Origin: Osmia lignaria lignaria
Lineage: Eukaryota; Arthropoda; Insecta; Hymenoptera; Megachilidae
Reading direction: 5' to 3'
Length of the DNA: 64,000 nt
Assembly: GCF_051020975.1 (NCBI RefSeq)
Contig: NW_027478169.1
Coordinates: 10,168,001 to 10,232,000, forward strand
Shown here: positions 47,655-59,181 of the stretch, piece after piece
Numbering within the stretch: the stretch's first letter is position 1
How the letters are laid out: each line of letters begins with the position of its first letter
Notes under the pieces: generated by a model
What the model was told of the DNA's origin: nothing
What the model saw: only the letters and a program-made list of their open reading frames with translations
Databases searched by the model: none
Program-made: the position numbers and the translations under genes

Positions 47655-50552
47655 ACAGATGCGTAGTTCTCGAGATATATCAAGATATTTAAAAGTTCCG
47701 AAGCCGCACCAACATAATAGAGATACAGAAACACCGTGGCCCCTTTCTTTGAGATAACTCTGCACTATTGCGCGCTGCAAATGGCACTTCCAGCTTAGCT
47801 GTGCAGAAGAAGAACAACAAGAAGAAGAAATATCTCGAAATATGTCCGTCAGGCCCCTTCCCTTGAGATACATCTGCAAATATCTCGGAAACGAAGCGAG
47901 CTATGGCAAAATGTTAAGAGACCTTTTTTGTAGAGAATTATGTTTCCTACAATTTATGTTCTATGATATTTTTTGATCAGAAACGTAGTTTTCGAGATAT
48001 ATCGAGATATTTAAAAGTTCCGAAGCCGCACCAACATAATAGAGATACAGAAACACCGTGGCCCCTTTCTTTGGGATAACTCTGCACTATTGCGAGCTGG
48101 AAATGCCACTTCCAGTTTAGCTGTGCAGAAGAAGAACAACAAGAAGAAGAAATATCTCGAAATATGTCCGTCAGGACCCTTCCCTTGAGATAAATCTGCA
48201 AATATCTCGGAAACGAAGCGAGCTATTGCAAAACGTTAAGAGACCTTTTTTGTAGAGAATTAAGTTTCCTACTTTTTATGTTCTATGATATTTTTTGATC
48301 AGATGCGTAGTTCTCGAGATATATCAAGATATTTAAAAGTTCCGAAGCCGCACCAACATAATAGAGATACAGAAACACCGTGGCCCCTTTCTTTGAGATA
48401 ACTCTGCACTATTGCGAGCTGCAAATGCCACTTCCAGCTTAGCTGTGCAGAAGAAGAACAACAAGAAGAAGAAATATCTGGAAATATGTCCGTCAGGCCC
48501 CTTCCCTTGAGATAAATCTGCAAATATCTCGGAAACGAAGCGAGCTATGGCAAAATGTTAAGAGACCTTTTTTGTAGAGAATTATGTTTCCTACAATTTA
48601 TGTTCTATGATATTTTTTGATCAGAAGCGTAGTTTTCGAGATATATCGAGATATTTAAAAGTTCCGAAGCCGCACCAACATAATAGAGATACAGAAACAT
48701 CGTGGCCCCTTTCTTTGTGATAACTCTGCACTATTGCGAGCTGGAAATGCCACTTCCAGTTTAGCTTTGCAGAAGAAGAACAACAAGAAGAAGAAATATC
48801 TCGAAATATGTCCGTCAGGCCCCTTCCCTTGAGATAAATCTGCAAATATCTCGGAAACGAAGCGAGCTATGGCAAAATGTTAAGAGACCTTTTTTGTAGA
48901 GAATTAAGTTTCCTACTTTTTATGTTCTATGATATTTTTTGATCAGATGCGTAGTTCTCGAGATATAGCAAGATATTTAAAAGTTCCGAAGCCGCACCAA
49001 CATAATAGAGATACAGAAACACCGTGGCCCCTTTCTTTGAGATAACTCTGCACTACTGCGAGCTGCAAATGCCACTTCCAGCTTAGCTGTGCAGAAGAAG
49101 AACAACAAGAAGAAGAAATATCTCGAAATATGTCCGTCAGGCCCCTTCCCTTGAGATAAATCTGCAAATACCTCGGAAACGAAGGGAGCTATGGCAAAAT
49201 GTTAAGAGACCTTTTTTGTAGAGAATTAAGTTTCCTACTTTTTATGTTCTATGATATTTTTTGATCAGATGCGTAGTTCTCGAGATATATCAAGATATTT
49301 AAAAGTTCCGAAGCCGCACCAACATAATAGAGATACCGAAACACCGTGGCCCCTTTCTTTGAGATAACTCTGCACTATTGCGAGCTGCAAATGCCACTTC
49401 CAGCTTAGCTGTGCAGAAGAAGAACAACAAGAAGAAGAAATATCTCGAAATATGTCCGTCAGGCCCCTTCCCTTGAGATAAATCTGCAAATATCTCGGAA
49501 ACGAAGCGAGCTATGGCAAAATCTTAAGAGACCTTTTTTGTAGAGAATTATGTTTCCTACAATTTACGTTCTCTGATATTTTTTGATCAGAAGCGTAGTT
49601 TTCGAGATATATCGAGATATTTAAAAGTTCCGAAGCCGCACCAACATAATAGAGATACAGAAACACCGTGGCCCCTTTCTTTGAGATAACTCTGCACTAT
49701 TGCGACCTGCAAATGCCACTTCCAGCTTAGCTGTGCAGAAGAGGAACAACAAGAAGAAGAAATATCTCGGAATATGTCCGTCAGGCCCCTTCCCTTGAGA
49801 TAAATCTGCAAATATCTCGGAAACGAAGCGAGCTATGGCAAAATCTTAAGAGACCTTTTTTGTAGAGAATTATGTTTCCTACAATTTATGTTCTATGATA
49901 TTTTTTGATCAGAAGCGTAGTTTTCGAGATATATCGAGATATTTAAAAGTTCCGAAGCCGCACCAACATAATAGAGATACAGAAACATCGTGGCCCCATT
50001 CTTTGGGATAACTCTGCACTATTGCGAGCTGGAAATGCCACTTCCAGTTTAGCTGTGCAGAAGAAGAACAACAAGAAGAAGAAATATCTCGAAATATGTC
50101 CGTCAGGACCCTTCCCTTGAGATAAATCTGCAAATATCTCGGAAACGAAGCGAGCTATTGCAAAACGTTAAGAGACCTTTTTTGTAGAGAATTAAGTTTC
50201 CTACTTTTTATGTTCTATGATATTTTTTGATCAGATGCGTAGTTCTCGAGATATATCAAGATATTTAAAAGTTCCGAAGCCGCACCAACATAATAGAGAT
50301 ACAGAAACACCGTGGCCCCTTTCTTTGAGATAACTCTGCACTATTGCGAGCTGCAAATGCCACTTCCAGCTTAGCTGTGCAGAAGAAGAACAACAAGAAG
50401 AAGAAATATCTGGAAATATGTCCGTCAGGCCCCTTCCCTTGAGATAAATCTGCAAATATCTCGGAAACGAAGCGAGCTACGGCAAAATGTTAAGAGACCT
50501 TTTTTGTAGAAAATTAGGATTCCTACTTTTTATGTTCTATGATATTTTTTGA
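47655..50552. repeat. Nine-monomer (2,898 bp) higher-order unit, copy 1
   Basis: It starts with a monomer whose boundary reads ttgaacagatgcg and which carries tgcgcgctgcaaatggcac. In order follow: tttgggataac with attgcaaaacg (47977); atatctggaaat (48299); acatcgtgg (48621); gatatagcaag with cgaagggagc (48943); gataccgaaac (49265); gaggaacaac with ctcggaatatg (49587); ccccattctttggg (49909); and atatctggaaat (50231). The series recurs from 50553. Confidence 0.86.
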
Positions 50553-52162
50553 ACAGATGCGTAGTTCTCGAGATATATCAAGATATTTAAAAGTTCCGAA
50601 GCCGCACCAACATAATAGAGATACAGAAACACCGTGGCCCCTTTCTTTGAGATAACTCTGCACTATTGCGCGCTGCAAATGGCACTTCCAGCTTAGCTGT
50701 GCAGAAGAAGAACAACAAGAAGAAGAAATATCTCGAAATATGTCCGTCAGGCCCCTTCCCTTGAGATACATCTGCAAATATCTCGGAAACGAAGCGAGCT
50801 ATGGCAAAATGTTAAGAGACCATTTTTGTAGAGAATTATGTTTCCTACAATTTATGTTCTATGATATTTTTTGATCAGAAGCGTAGTTTTCGAGATATAT
50901 CGAGATATTTAAAAGTTCCGAAGCCGCACCAACATAATAGAGATACAGAAACACCGTGGCCCCTTTCTTTGGGATAACTCTGCACTATTGCGAGCTGGAA
51001 ATGCCACTTCCAGTTTAGCTGTGCAGAAGAAGAACAACAAGAAGAAGAAATATCTCGAAATATGTCCGTCAGGACCCTTCCCTTGAGATAAATCTGCAAA
51101 TATCTCGGAAACGAAGCGAGCTATTGCAAAACGTTAAGAGACCTTTTTTGTAGAAAATTAAGTTTCCTACTTTTTATGTTCTATGATATTTTTTGATCAG
51201 ATGCGTAGTTCTCGAGATATATCAAGATATTTAAAAGTTCCGAAGCCGCACCAACATAATAGAGATACAGAAACACCGTGGCCCCTTTCTTTGAGATAAC
51301 TCTGCACTATTGCGCGCTGCAAATGGCACTTCCAGCTTAGCTGTGCAGAAGAAGAACAACAAGAAGAAGAAATATCTCGAAATATGTCCGTCAGGCCCCT
51401 TCCCTTGAGATAAATCTGCAAATATCTCGGAAACGAAGCGAGCTATGGCAAAATGTTAAGAGACCTTTTTTGTAGAGAATTATGTTTCCTACAATTTATG
51501 TTCTATGATATTTTTTGATCAGAAGCGTAGTTTTCGAGATATATCGAGATATTTAAAAGTTCCGAAGCCGCACCAACATAATAGAGATACAGAAACATCG
51601 TGGCCCCTTTCTTTGGGATAACTCTGCACTATTGCGAGCTGGAAATGCCACTTCCAGTTTAGCTGTGCAGAAGAAGAACAACAAGAAGAAGAAATATCTC
51701 GAAATATGTCCGTCAGGCCCCTTCCCTTGAGATAAATCTGCAAATATCTCGGAAACGAAGCGAGCTATGGCAAAATGTTAAGAGACCTTTTTTGTAGAGA
51801 ATTAAGTTTCCTACTTTTTATGTTCTATGATATTTTTTGATCAGATGCGTAGTTCTCGAGATATAGCAAGATATTTAAAAGTTCCGAAGCCGCACCAACA
51901 TAATAGAGATACAGAAACACCGTGGCCCCTTTCTTTGAGATAACTCTGCACTACTGCGAGCTGCAAATGCCACTTCCAGCTTAGCTGTGCAGAAGAAGAA
52001 CAACAAGAAGAAGAAATATCTCGAAATATGTCCGTCAGGCCCCTTCCCTTGAGATAAATCTGCAAATACCTCGGAAACGAAGGGAGCTATGGCAAAATGT
52101 TAAGAGACCTTTTTTGTAGAGAATTAAGTTTCCTACTTTTTATGTTCTATGATATTTTTTGA

Positions 52163-52484
52163 TCAGATGCGTAGTTCTCGAGATATATCCAGATATTTAA
52201 AAGTTCCGAAGCGGCACCAACATAATAGAGATACAGAAACACCGTGGCCCCTTTCTTTGAGGTAACTCTGCACTATTGCGAGCTGCAAATGCCACTTCCA
52301 GCTTAGCTGTGCAGAAGAAGAACAACAAGAAGAAGAAATATCTCGAAATATGTCCCTCAGGCCCCTTCCCTTGAGATAAATCTGCAAATATCTCGGAAAC
52401 CAAGCGAGCTATGGCAAAATGTTAAGAGACCTTATTTGTAGAGAATTAAGTTTCCTACTTTTTATGTTCTACGATATTTTTTGA
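52163..52484. repeat. Region 4-type monomer placed within a region 5 unit
   Basis: It has atccagat, gaagcggcacc, tttgaggtaac, gtccctcagg, gaaaccaagcg, accttatttg and ttctacgat, as in 40571 and 46045. It is followed by a gataccgaaac monomer, as those are. It is absent from the equivalent place in copy 1 (between 48943 and 49265). Either it was inserted here or it was lost from copy 1. Confidence 0.8.
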
Positions 52485-53450
52485 TCAGATGCGTAGTTCT
52501 CGAGATATATCAAGATATTTAAAAGTTCCGAAGCCGCACCAACATAATAGAGATACCGAAACACCGTGGCCCCTTTCTTTGAGATAACTCTGCACTATTG
52601 CGAGCTGCAAATGCCACTTCCAGCTTAGCTGTGCAGAAGAAGAACAACAAGAAGAAGAAATATCTCGAAATATGTCCGTCAGGCCCCTTCCCTTGGGATA
52701 AATCTGCAAATATCTCGGAAACGAAGCGAGCTATGGCAAAATCTTAAGAGACCTTTTTTGTAGAGAATTATGTTTCCTACAATTTACATTCTCTGATATT
52801 TTTTGATCAGAAGCGTAGTTTTCGAGATATATCGAGATATTTAAAAGTTCCGAAGCCGCACCAACATAATAGAGATACAGAAACACCGTGGCCCCTGTCT
52901 TTGAGATAACTCTGCACTATTGCGACCTGCAAATGCCACTTCCAGCTTAGCTGTGCAGAAGAGGAACAACAAGAAGAAGAAATATCTCGGAATATGTCCG
53001 TCAGGCCCCTTCCCTTGAGATAAATCTGCAAATATCTCGGAAACGAAGCCAGCTATGGCAAAATGTTAAGAGACCTTTTTTGTAGAGAATTATGTTTCCT
53101 ACAATTTATGTTCTATGATATTTTTTGATCAGAAGCGTAGTTTTCGAGATATATCGAGATATTTAAAAGTTCCGAAGCCGCACCAACATAATAGAGATAC
53201 AGAAACATCGTGGCCCCATTCTTTGGGATAACTCTGCACTATTGCGAGCTGGAAATGCCACTTCCAGTTTAGCTGTGCAGAAGAAGAACAACAAGAAGAA
53301 GAAATATCTCGAAATATGTCCGTCAGGACCCTTCCCTTGAGATAAATCTGCAAATATCTCGGAAACGAAGCGAGCTATTGCAAAACGTTAAGAGACCTTT
53401 TTTGTAGAGAATTAAGTTTCCTACTTTTTATGTTCTATGATATTTTTTGA

Positions 53451-53773
53451 TCAGATGCGTAGTTCTCGAGATATATCAAGATATTTAAAAGTTCCGAAGC
53501 CGCATCCAACATAATAAAGATACAGAAACACCGTGGCCCCTTTCTTTGAGATAACTCTGCACTATTGCGAGCTGCAAATGCCACTTCCAGCTTAGCTGTG
53601 CAGAAGAAGAACAACAAGAAGAAGAAATATCTGGAAATATGTCCGTCAGGCCCCTTCCCTTGAGATAAATCTGCAAATATCTCGGAAACGAAGCGAGCTA
53701 CGGCAAAATGTTAAGAGACCTTTTTTGTAGAAAATTAGGATTCCTACTTTTTATGTTCTATGATATTTTTTGA
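53451..53773. repeat. 323-bp monomer with a one-base insertion near 53505
   Basis: The normally invariant cgcaccaac reads cgcatccaac, a one-base gain, and the following aatagagat reads aataaagat. The counterpart at 50231 lacks both changes, so they arose after the 9/10-monomer duplication. The insertion shifts the incidental minus-strand frame. Confidence 0.85.
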
Positions 53774-55319
53774 ACAGATGCGTAGTTCTCCAGATATATC
53801 AAGATATTTAAAAGTTCCGAAGCCGCACCAACATAATAGAGATACAGAAACACCGTGGCCCCTTTCTTTGAGATAACTCTGCACTATTGCGCGCTGCAAA
53901 TGGCACTTCCAGCTTAGCTGTGCAGAAGAAGAACAACAAGAAGAAGAAATATCTCGAAATATGTCCGTCAGGCCCCTTCCCTTGAGATAAATCTGCAAAT
54001 ATCTCGGAAACGAAGCGAGCTATGGCAAAATGTTAAGAGACCTTTTTTGTAGAGAATTAAGTTTCCTACTTTTTATGTTCTATGATATTTTTTGATCAGA
54101 TGCGTAGTTCTCGAGATATATCAAGATATTTAAAAGTTCCGAAGCGGCACCAACATAATAGAGATACAGAAACACCGTGGCCCCTTTCTTTGAGATAACT
54201 CTGCACTATTGCGAGCTGCAAATGCCACTTCCAGCTTAGCTGTGCAGAAGAAGAACAACAAGAAGAAGAAGTATCTGGAAATATGTCCGTCAGGCCCCTT
54301 CCCTTGAGATAAATCTGCAAATATCTCGGAAACGAAGCGAGCTACGGCAAAATGTTAAGAGACCTTTTTTGTAGAAAATTAGGATTCCTACTTTTTATGT
54401 TCTATGATATTTTTTGAACAGATGCGTAGTTCTCGAGATATATCAAGATATTTAAAAGTTCCGAAGCCGCACCAACATAATAGAGATACAGAAACACCGT
54501 GGCCCCTTTCTTTGAGATAACTCTGCACTATTGCGCGCTGCAAATGGCACTTCCAGCTTAGCTGTGCAGAAGAAGAACAACAAGAAGAAGAAATATCTCG
54601 AAATATGTCCCTCAGGCCCCTTCCCTTGAGATAAATCTGCAAATATCTCGGAAACCAAGCGAGCTATGGCAAAATGTTAAGAGACCTTTTTTGTAGAGAA
54701 TTATGTTTCCTACAATTTATGTCCTATGATATTTTTTGATCAGAAGCGTAGTTTTCGAGATATATCGAGATATTTAAAAGTTCCGAAGCCGCACCAACAT
54801 AATAGAGATACAGAAACATCGTGGCCCCTTTCTTTGGGATAACTCTGCACTATTGCGAGCTGGAAATGCCACTTCCGGTTTAGCTGTGCAGAAGAAGAAC
54901 AACAAGAAGAAGAAATATCTCGAAATATGTCCGTTAGGCCCCTTCCCTTGAGATAAATCTGCAAATATCTCGGAAACGAAGCGAGCTACGGCAAAATGTT
55001 AAGAGACCTTTTCTGTAGAAAATTAGGATTCCTACTTTTTATGTTCTATGATATTTTTTGAACAGATGCGTAGTTCTCGAGATATATCAAGATATTTAAA
55101 AGTTCCGAAGCCGCACCAACATAATAGAGATACAGAAACACCGTGGCCCCTTTCTTTGAGATAACTCTGCACTATTGCGCGCTGCAAATGGCACTTCCAG
55201 CTTAGCTGTGCAGAAGAAGAACAACAAGAAGAAGAAATATCTCGAAATATGTCCGTCAGGCCCCTTCCCTTGAGATAAATCTGCAAATATCTCGGAAACG
55301 AAGCGAGCTATGGCAAAAT
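53774..55319. repeat. Transition stretch of ttgaacag-type and other monomers
   Basis: Monomers 53774, 54418 and 55062 are ttgaacag/aaatggcac types. 54096 has gaagcggcacc, gaagtatctgg and the common gtccgtcagg. 54740 has acatcgtgg, cacttccgg and ccgttaggcc. Monomer 54418 is chimeric: its head and hairpin are the ttgaacag/aaatggcac type, while its right part has gtccctcagg and gaaaccaagcg of the region 4 type. Confidence 0.7.
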
Positions 55320-57250
55320 CTTAAGAGACCTTTTTTGTAGAGAATTATGTTTCCTACAATTTACGTTCTCTGATATTTTTTGATCAGAAGCGTAGTTTTC
55401 GAGATATATCGAGATATTTAAAAGTTCCGAAGCCGCACCAACATAATAGAGATACAGAAACACCGTGGCCCCTTTCTTTGAGATAACTCTGCACTATTGC
55501 GAGCTGCAAATGCCACTTCGAGCTTAGCTGTGCAGAAGAAGAACAACAAGAAGAAGAAATATCTCGAAATATGTCCGTCAGGCCCCTTCCCTTGAGATAA
55601 ATCTGCAAATATCTCGGAAACGAAGCGAGCTACGGCAAAATGTTAAGAGACCTTTTTTGTAGAAAATTAGGATTCCTACTTTTTATGTTCTATGATATTT
55701 TTTGAACAGATGCGTAGTTCTCGAGATATATCAAGATATTTAAAAGTTCCGAAGCCGCACCAACATAATAGAGATACAGAAACACCGTGGCCCCTTTCTT
55801 TGAGATAACTCTGCACTATTGCGCGCTGCAAATGGCACTTCCAGCTTAGCTGTGCAGAAGAAGAACAACAAGAAGAAGAAATATCTCGAAATATGTCCGT
55901 CAGGCCCCTTCCCTTGAGATAAATCTGCAAATATCTCGGAAACGAAGCGAGCTATGGCAAAATCTTAAGAGACCTTTTTTGTAGAGAATTATGTTTCCTA
56001 CAATTTACGTTCTCCGATATTTTTTGATCAGAAGCGTAGTTTTCGAGATATATCGAGATATTTAAAAGTTCCGAAGCCGCACCAACATAATAGAGATACA
56101 GAAACACCGTGGCCCCTTTCTTTGAGATAACTCTGCACTATTGCGAGCTGCAAATGCCACTTCCAGCTTAGCTGTGCAGAAGAAGAACAACAAGAAGAAG
56201 AAATATCTCGAAATATGTCCGTCAGGCCCCTTCCCTTGAGATAAATCTGCAATTATCTCGGAAACGAAGCGAGCTATGGCAAAATCTTAAGAGACCTTTT
56301 TTGTAGAGAATTATGTTTCCTACAATTTACATTCTCTGATATTTTTTGATCAGAAGCGTAGTTTTCGAGATATATCGAGATATTTAAAAGTTCCGAAGCC
56401 GCACCAACATAATAGAGATACAGAAACACCGTGGCCCCTTTCTTTGAGATAACTCTGCACTACTGCGAGCTGGAAATGCCACTTCCAGTTTAGCTGTGCA
56501 GAAGAAGAACAACAAGAAGAAGAAACATCTCGAAATATGTCCATCAGGACCCTTCCCTTGAGATAAATCTGCAAATATCTCGGAAACGAAGCGAGCTATT
56601 GCAAAACGTTAAGAGACCTTTTTTGTAGAGAATTAAGTTTCCTACTTTTTATGTTCTATGATATTTTTTGATCAGATGCGTAGTTCTCGAGATATATCAA
56701 GATATTTAAAAGCTCCGAAGCTGCACCAACATAATAGAGGTACAGAAACACCGTGGCCCCTTTCTTTGAGATAACTCTGCACTATTGCGAGCTGCAAATG
56801 CCACTTCCAGCTGAGCTGTGCAGAAGAAGAACAACAAGAAGAAGAAATATCTCGAAATATGTCCGTCGGCCCCTTCCCTTGAGATAAATCTGCAAATATC
56901 TCGGAAACGAAGCGAGCTATGGCAAAATGTTAAGAGACCTTTTTTGTAGAGAATTCAGTTTCCTACTTTTTATGTTCTATGATATTTTTCGATCAGAGGC
57001 GTAGTTCTCGAGATATATCAAGATATTTAAAAGTTCCGAAGCCGCACCAACATAATAGAGATACAGAAACACCGTGGCCCCTTTCTTTGAGATTACTCTG
57101 CACGATTGCGAGCTGGAAATGCCACTTCCAGTTTAGCTGTGCAGAAGAAGAACAACAAGAAGAAGAAATATCTCGAAATATGTCCATCAGGACCCTTCCC
57201 TTGAGATAAATCTGCAAATATCTCGGAAACGAAGCGAGCTATGGCAAAAT
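55320..57250. repeat. Six-monomer (1,931 bp) higher-order unit, copy 1
   Basis: The unit starts at a tcttaagag variant and includes acgttctctg, ttgaacag/aaatggcac (55706), acgttctccg, gcaattatctcgg, acattctctg, gaaacatctcg, the 321-bp monomer at 56672 (gtccgtcggcc, one base lost, with gaggtacag and gctgagctg), gaattcagtttcc, and gagattactctg (56993). All recur 1,931 bases further on. Its first monomers (55384, then 55706 and 56028) also repeat the 644-bp dimer pattern seen just upstream. Confidence 0.92.
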
Positions 57251-59181
57251 CTTAAGAGACCTTTTTTGTAGAGAATTATGTTTCCTACAATTTACGTTCT
57301 CTGATATTTTTTGATCAGAAGCGTAGTTTTCGAGATATATCGAGATATTTAAAAGTTCCGAAGCCGCACCAACATAATAGAGATACAGAAACACCGTGGC
57401 CCCTTCCTTTGAGATAACTCTGCACTATTGCGAGCTGCAAATGCCACTTCCAGCTTAGCTGTGCAGAAGAAGAACAACAAGAAGAAGAAATATCTCGAAA
57501 TATGTCCGTCAGGCCCCTTCCCTTGAGATAAATCTGCAAATATCTCGGAAACGAAGCGAGCTACGGCAAAATGTTAAGAGACCTTTTTTGTAGAAAATTA
57601 GGATTCCTACTTTTTATGTTCTATGATATTTTTTGAACAGATGCGTAGTTCTCGAGATATATCAAGATATTTAAAAGTTCCGAAGCCGCACCAACATAAT
57701 AGAGATACAGAAACACCGTGGCCCCTTTCTTTGAGATAACTCTGCACTATTGCGCGCTGCAAATGGCACTTCCAGCTTAGCTGTGCAGAAGAAGAACAAC
57801 AAGAAGAAGAAATATCTCGAAATATGTCCGTCAGGCCCCTTCCCTTGAGATAAATCTGCAAATATCTCGGAAACGAAGCGAGCTATGGCAAAATCTTAAG
57901 AGACCTTTTTTGTAGAGAATTATGTTTCCTACAATTTACGTTCTCCGATATTTTTTGATCAGAAGCGTAGTTTTCGAGATATATCGAGATATTTAAAAGT
58001 TCCGAAGCCGCACCAACATAATAGAGATACAGAAACACCGTGGCCCCTTTCTTTGAGATAACTCTGCACTATTGCGAGCTGCAAATGCCACTTCCAGCTT
58101 AGCTGTGCAGAAGAAGAACAACAAGAAGAAGAAATATCTCGAAATATGTCCGTCAGGCCCCTTCCCTTGAGATAAATCTGCAATTATCTCGGAAACGAAG
58201 CGAGCTATGGCAAAATCTTAAGAGACCTTTTTTGTAGAGAATTATGTTTCCTACAATTTACATTCTCTGATATTTTTTGATCAGAAGCGTAGTTTTCGAG
58301 ATATATCGAGATATTTAAAAGTTCCGAAGCCGCACCAACATAACAGAGATACAGAAACACCGTGGCCCCTTTCTTTGAGATAACTCTGCACTACTGCGAG
58401 CTGGAAATGCCACTTCCAGTTTAGCTGTGCAGAAGAAGAACAACAAGAAGAAGAAACATCTCGAAATATGTCCATCAGGACCCTTCCCTTGAGATAAATC
58501 TGCAAATATCTCGGAAACGAAGCGAGCAATTGCAAAACGTTAAGAGACCTTTTTTGTAGAGAATTAAGTTTCCTACTTTTTATGTTCTATGATATTTTTT
58601 GATCAGATGCGTAGTTCTCGAGATATATCAAGATATTTAAAAGCTCCGAAGCTGCACCAACATAATAGAGGTACAGAAACACCGTGGCCCCTTTCTTTGA
58701 GATAACTCTGCACTATTGCGAGCTGCAAATGCCACTTCCAGCTGAGCTGTGCAGAAGAAGAACAACAAGAAGAAGAAATATCTCGAAATATGTCCGTCGG
58801 TCCCTTCCCTTGAGATAAATCTGCAAATATCTCGGAAACGAAGCGAGCTATGGCAAAATGTTAAGAGACCTTTTTTGTAGAGAATTCAGTTTCCTACTTT
58901 TTATGTTCTATGATATTTTTCGATCAGAGGCGTAGTTCTCGAGATATATCAAGATATTTAAAAGTTCCGAAGCCGCACCAACATAATAGAGATACAGAAA
59001 CACCGTGGCCCCTTTCTTTGAGATTACTCTGCACGATTGCGAGCTGGAAATGCCACTTCCAGTTTAGCTGTGCAGAAGAAGAACAACAAGAAGAAGAAAT
59101 ATCTCGAAATATGTCCATCAAGACCCTTCCCTTGAGATAAATCTGCAAATATCTCGGAAACGAAGCGAGCTATGGCAAAAT
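57251..59181. repeat. Six-monomer (1,931 bp) higher-order unit, copy 2
   Basis: Direct tandem partner of 55320-57250, including the shared one-base loss in the monomer at 58603. Visible differences are few: ccccttcctttgag, aacagagat at 58342, gagcaattgc for gagctattgc, gtcggtccc for gtcggcccc, and catcaagacc for catcaggacc. It ends where tgttaagag replaces tcttaagag. Confidence 0.92.

Larger units (their letters stand above)
50553..53773. repeat. Ten-monomer (3,221 bp) higher-order unit, copy 2
   Basis: It repeats 47655-50552 at +2,898 up to about 52,160 and at +3,220 from 52,485. The difference is one inserted monomer (52163) of the region 4 atccagat type. Monomer 51197 differs from its counterpart 48299: it has tgcgcgctgcaaatggcac instead of the atatctggaaat form, which suggests conversion by a neighbour. 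Confidence 0.86.

Noticed and set aside
48299..48620. Compensatory change between atccagat heads and atatctgga elements
   Set aside because: The two changes would pair with each other, but they occur in different monomer types. Each type therefore loses a pair instead of restoring it.
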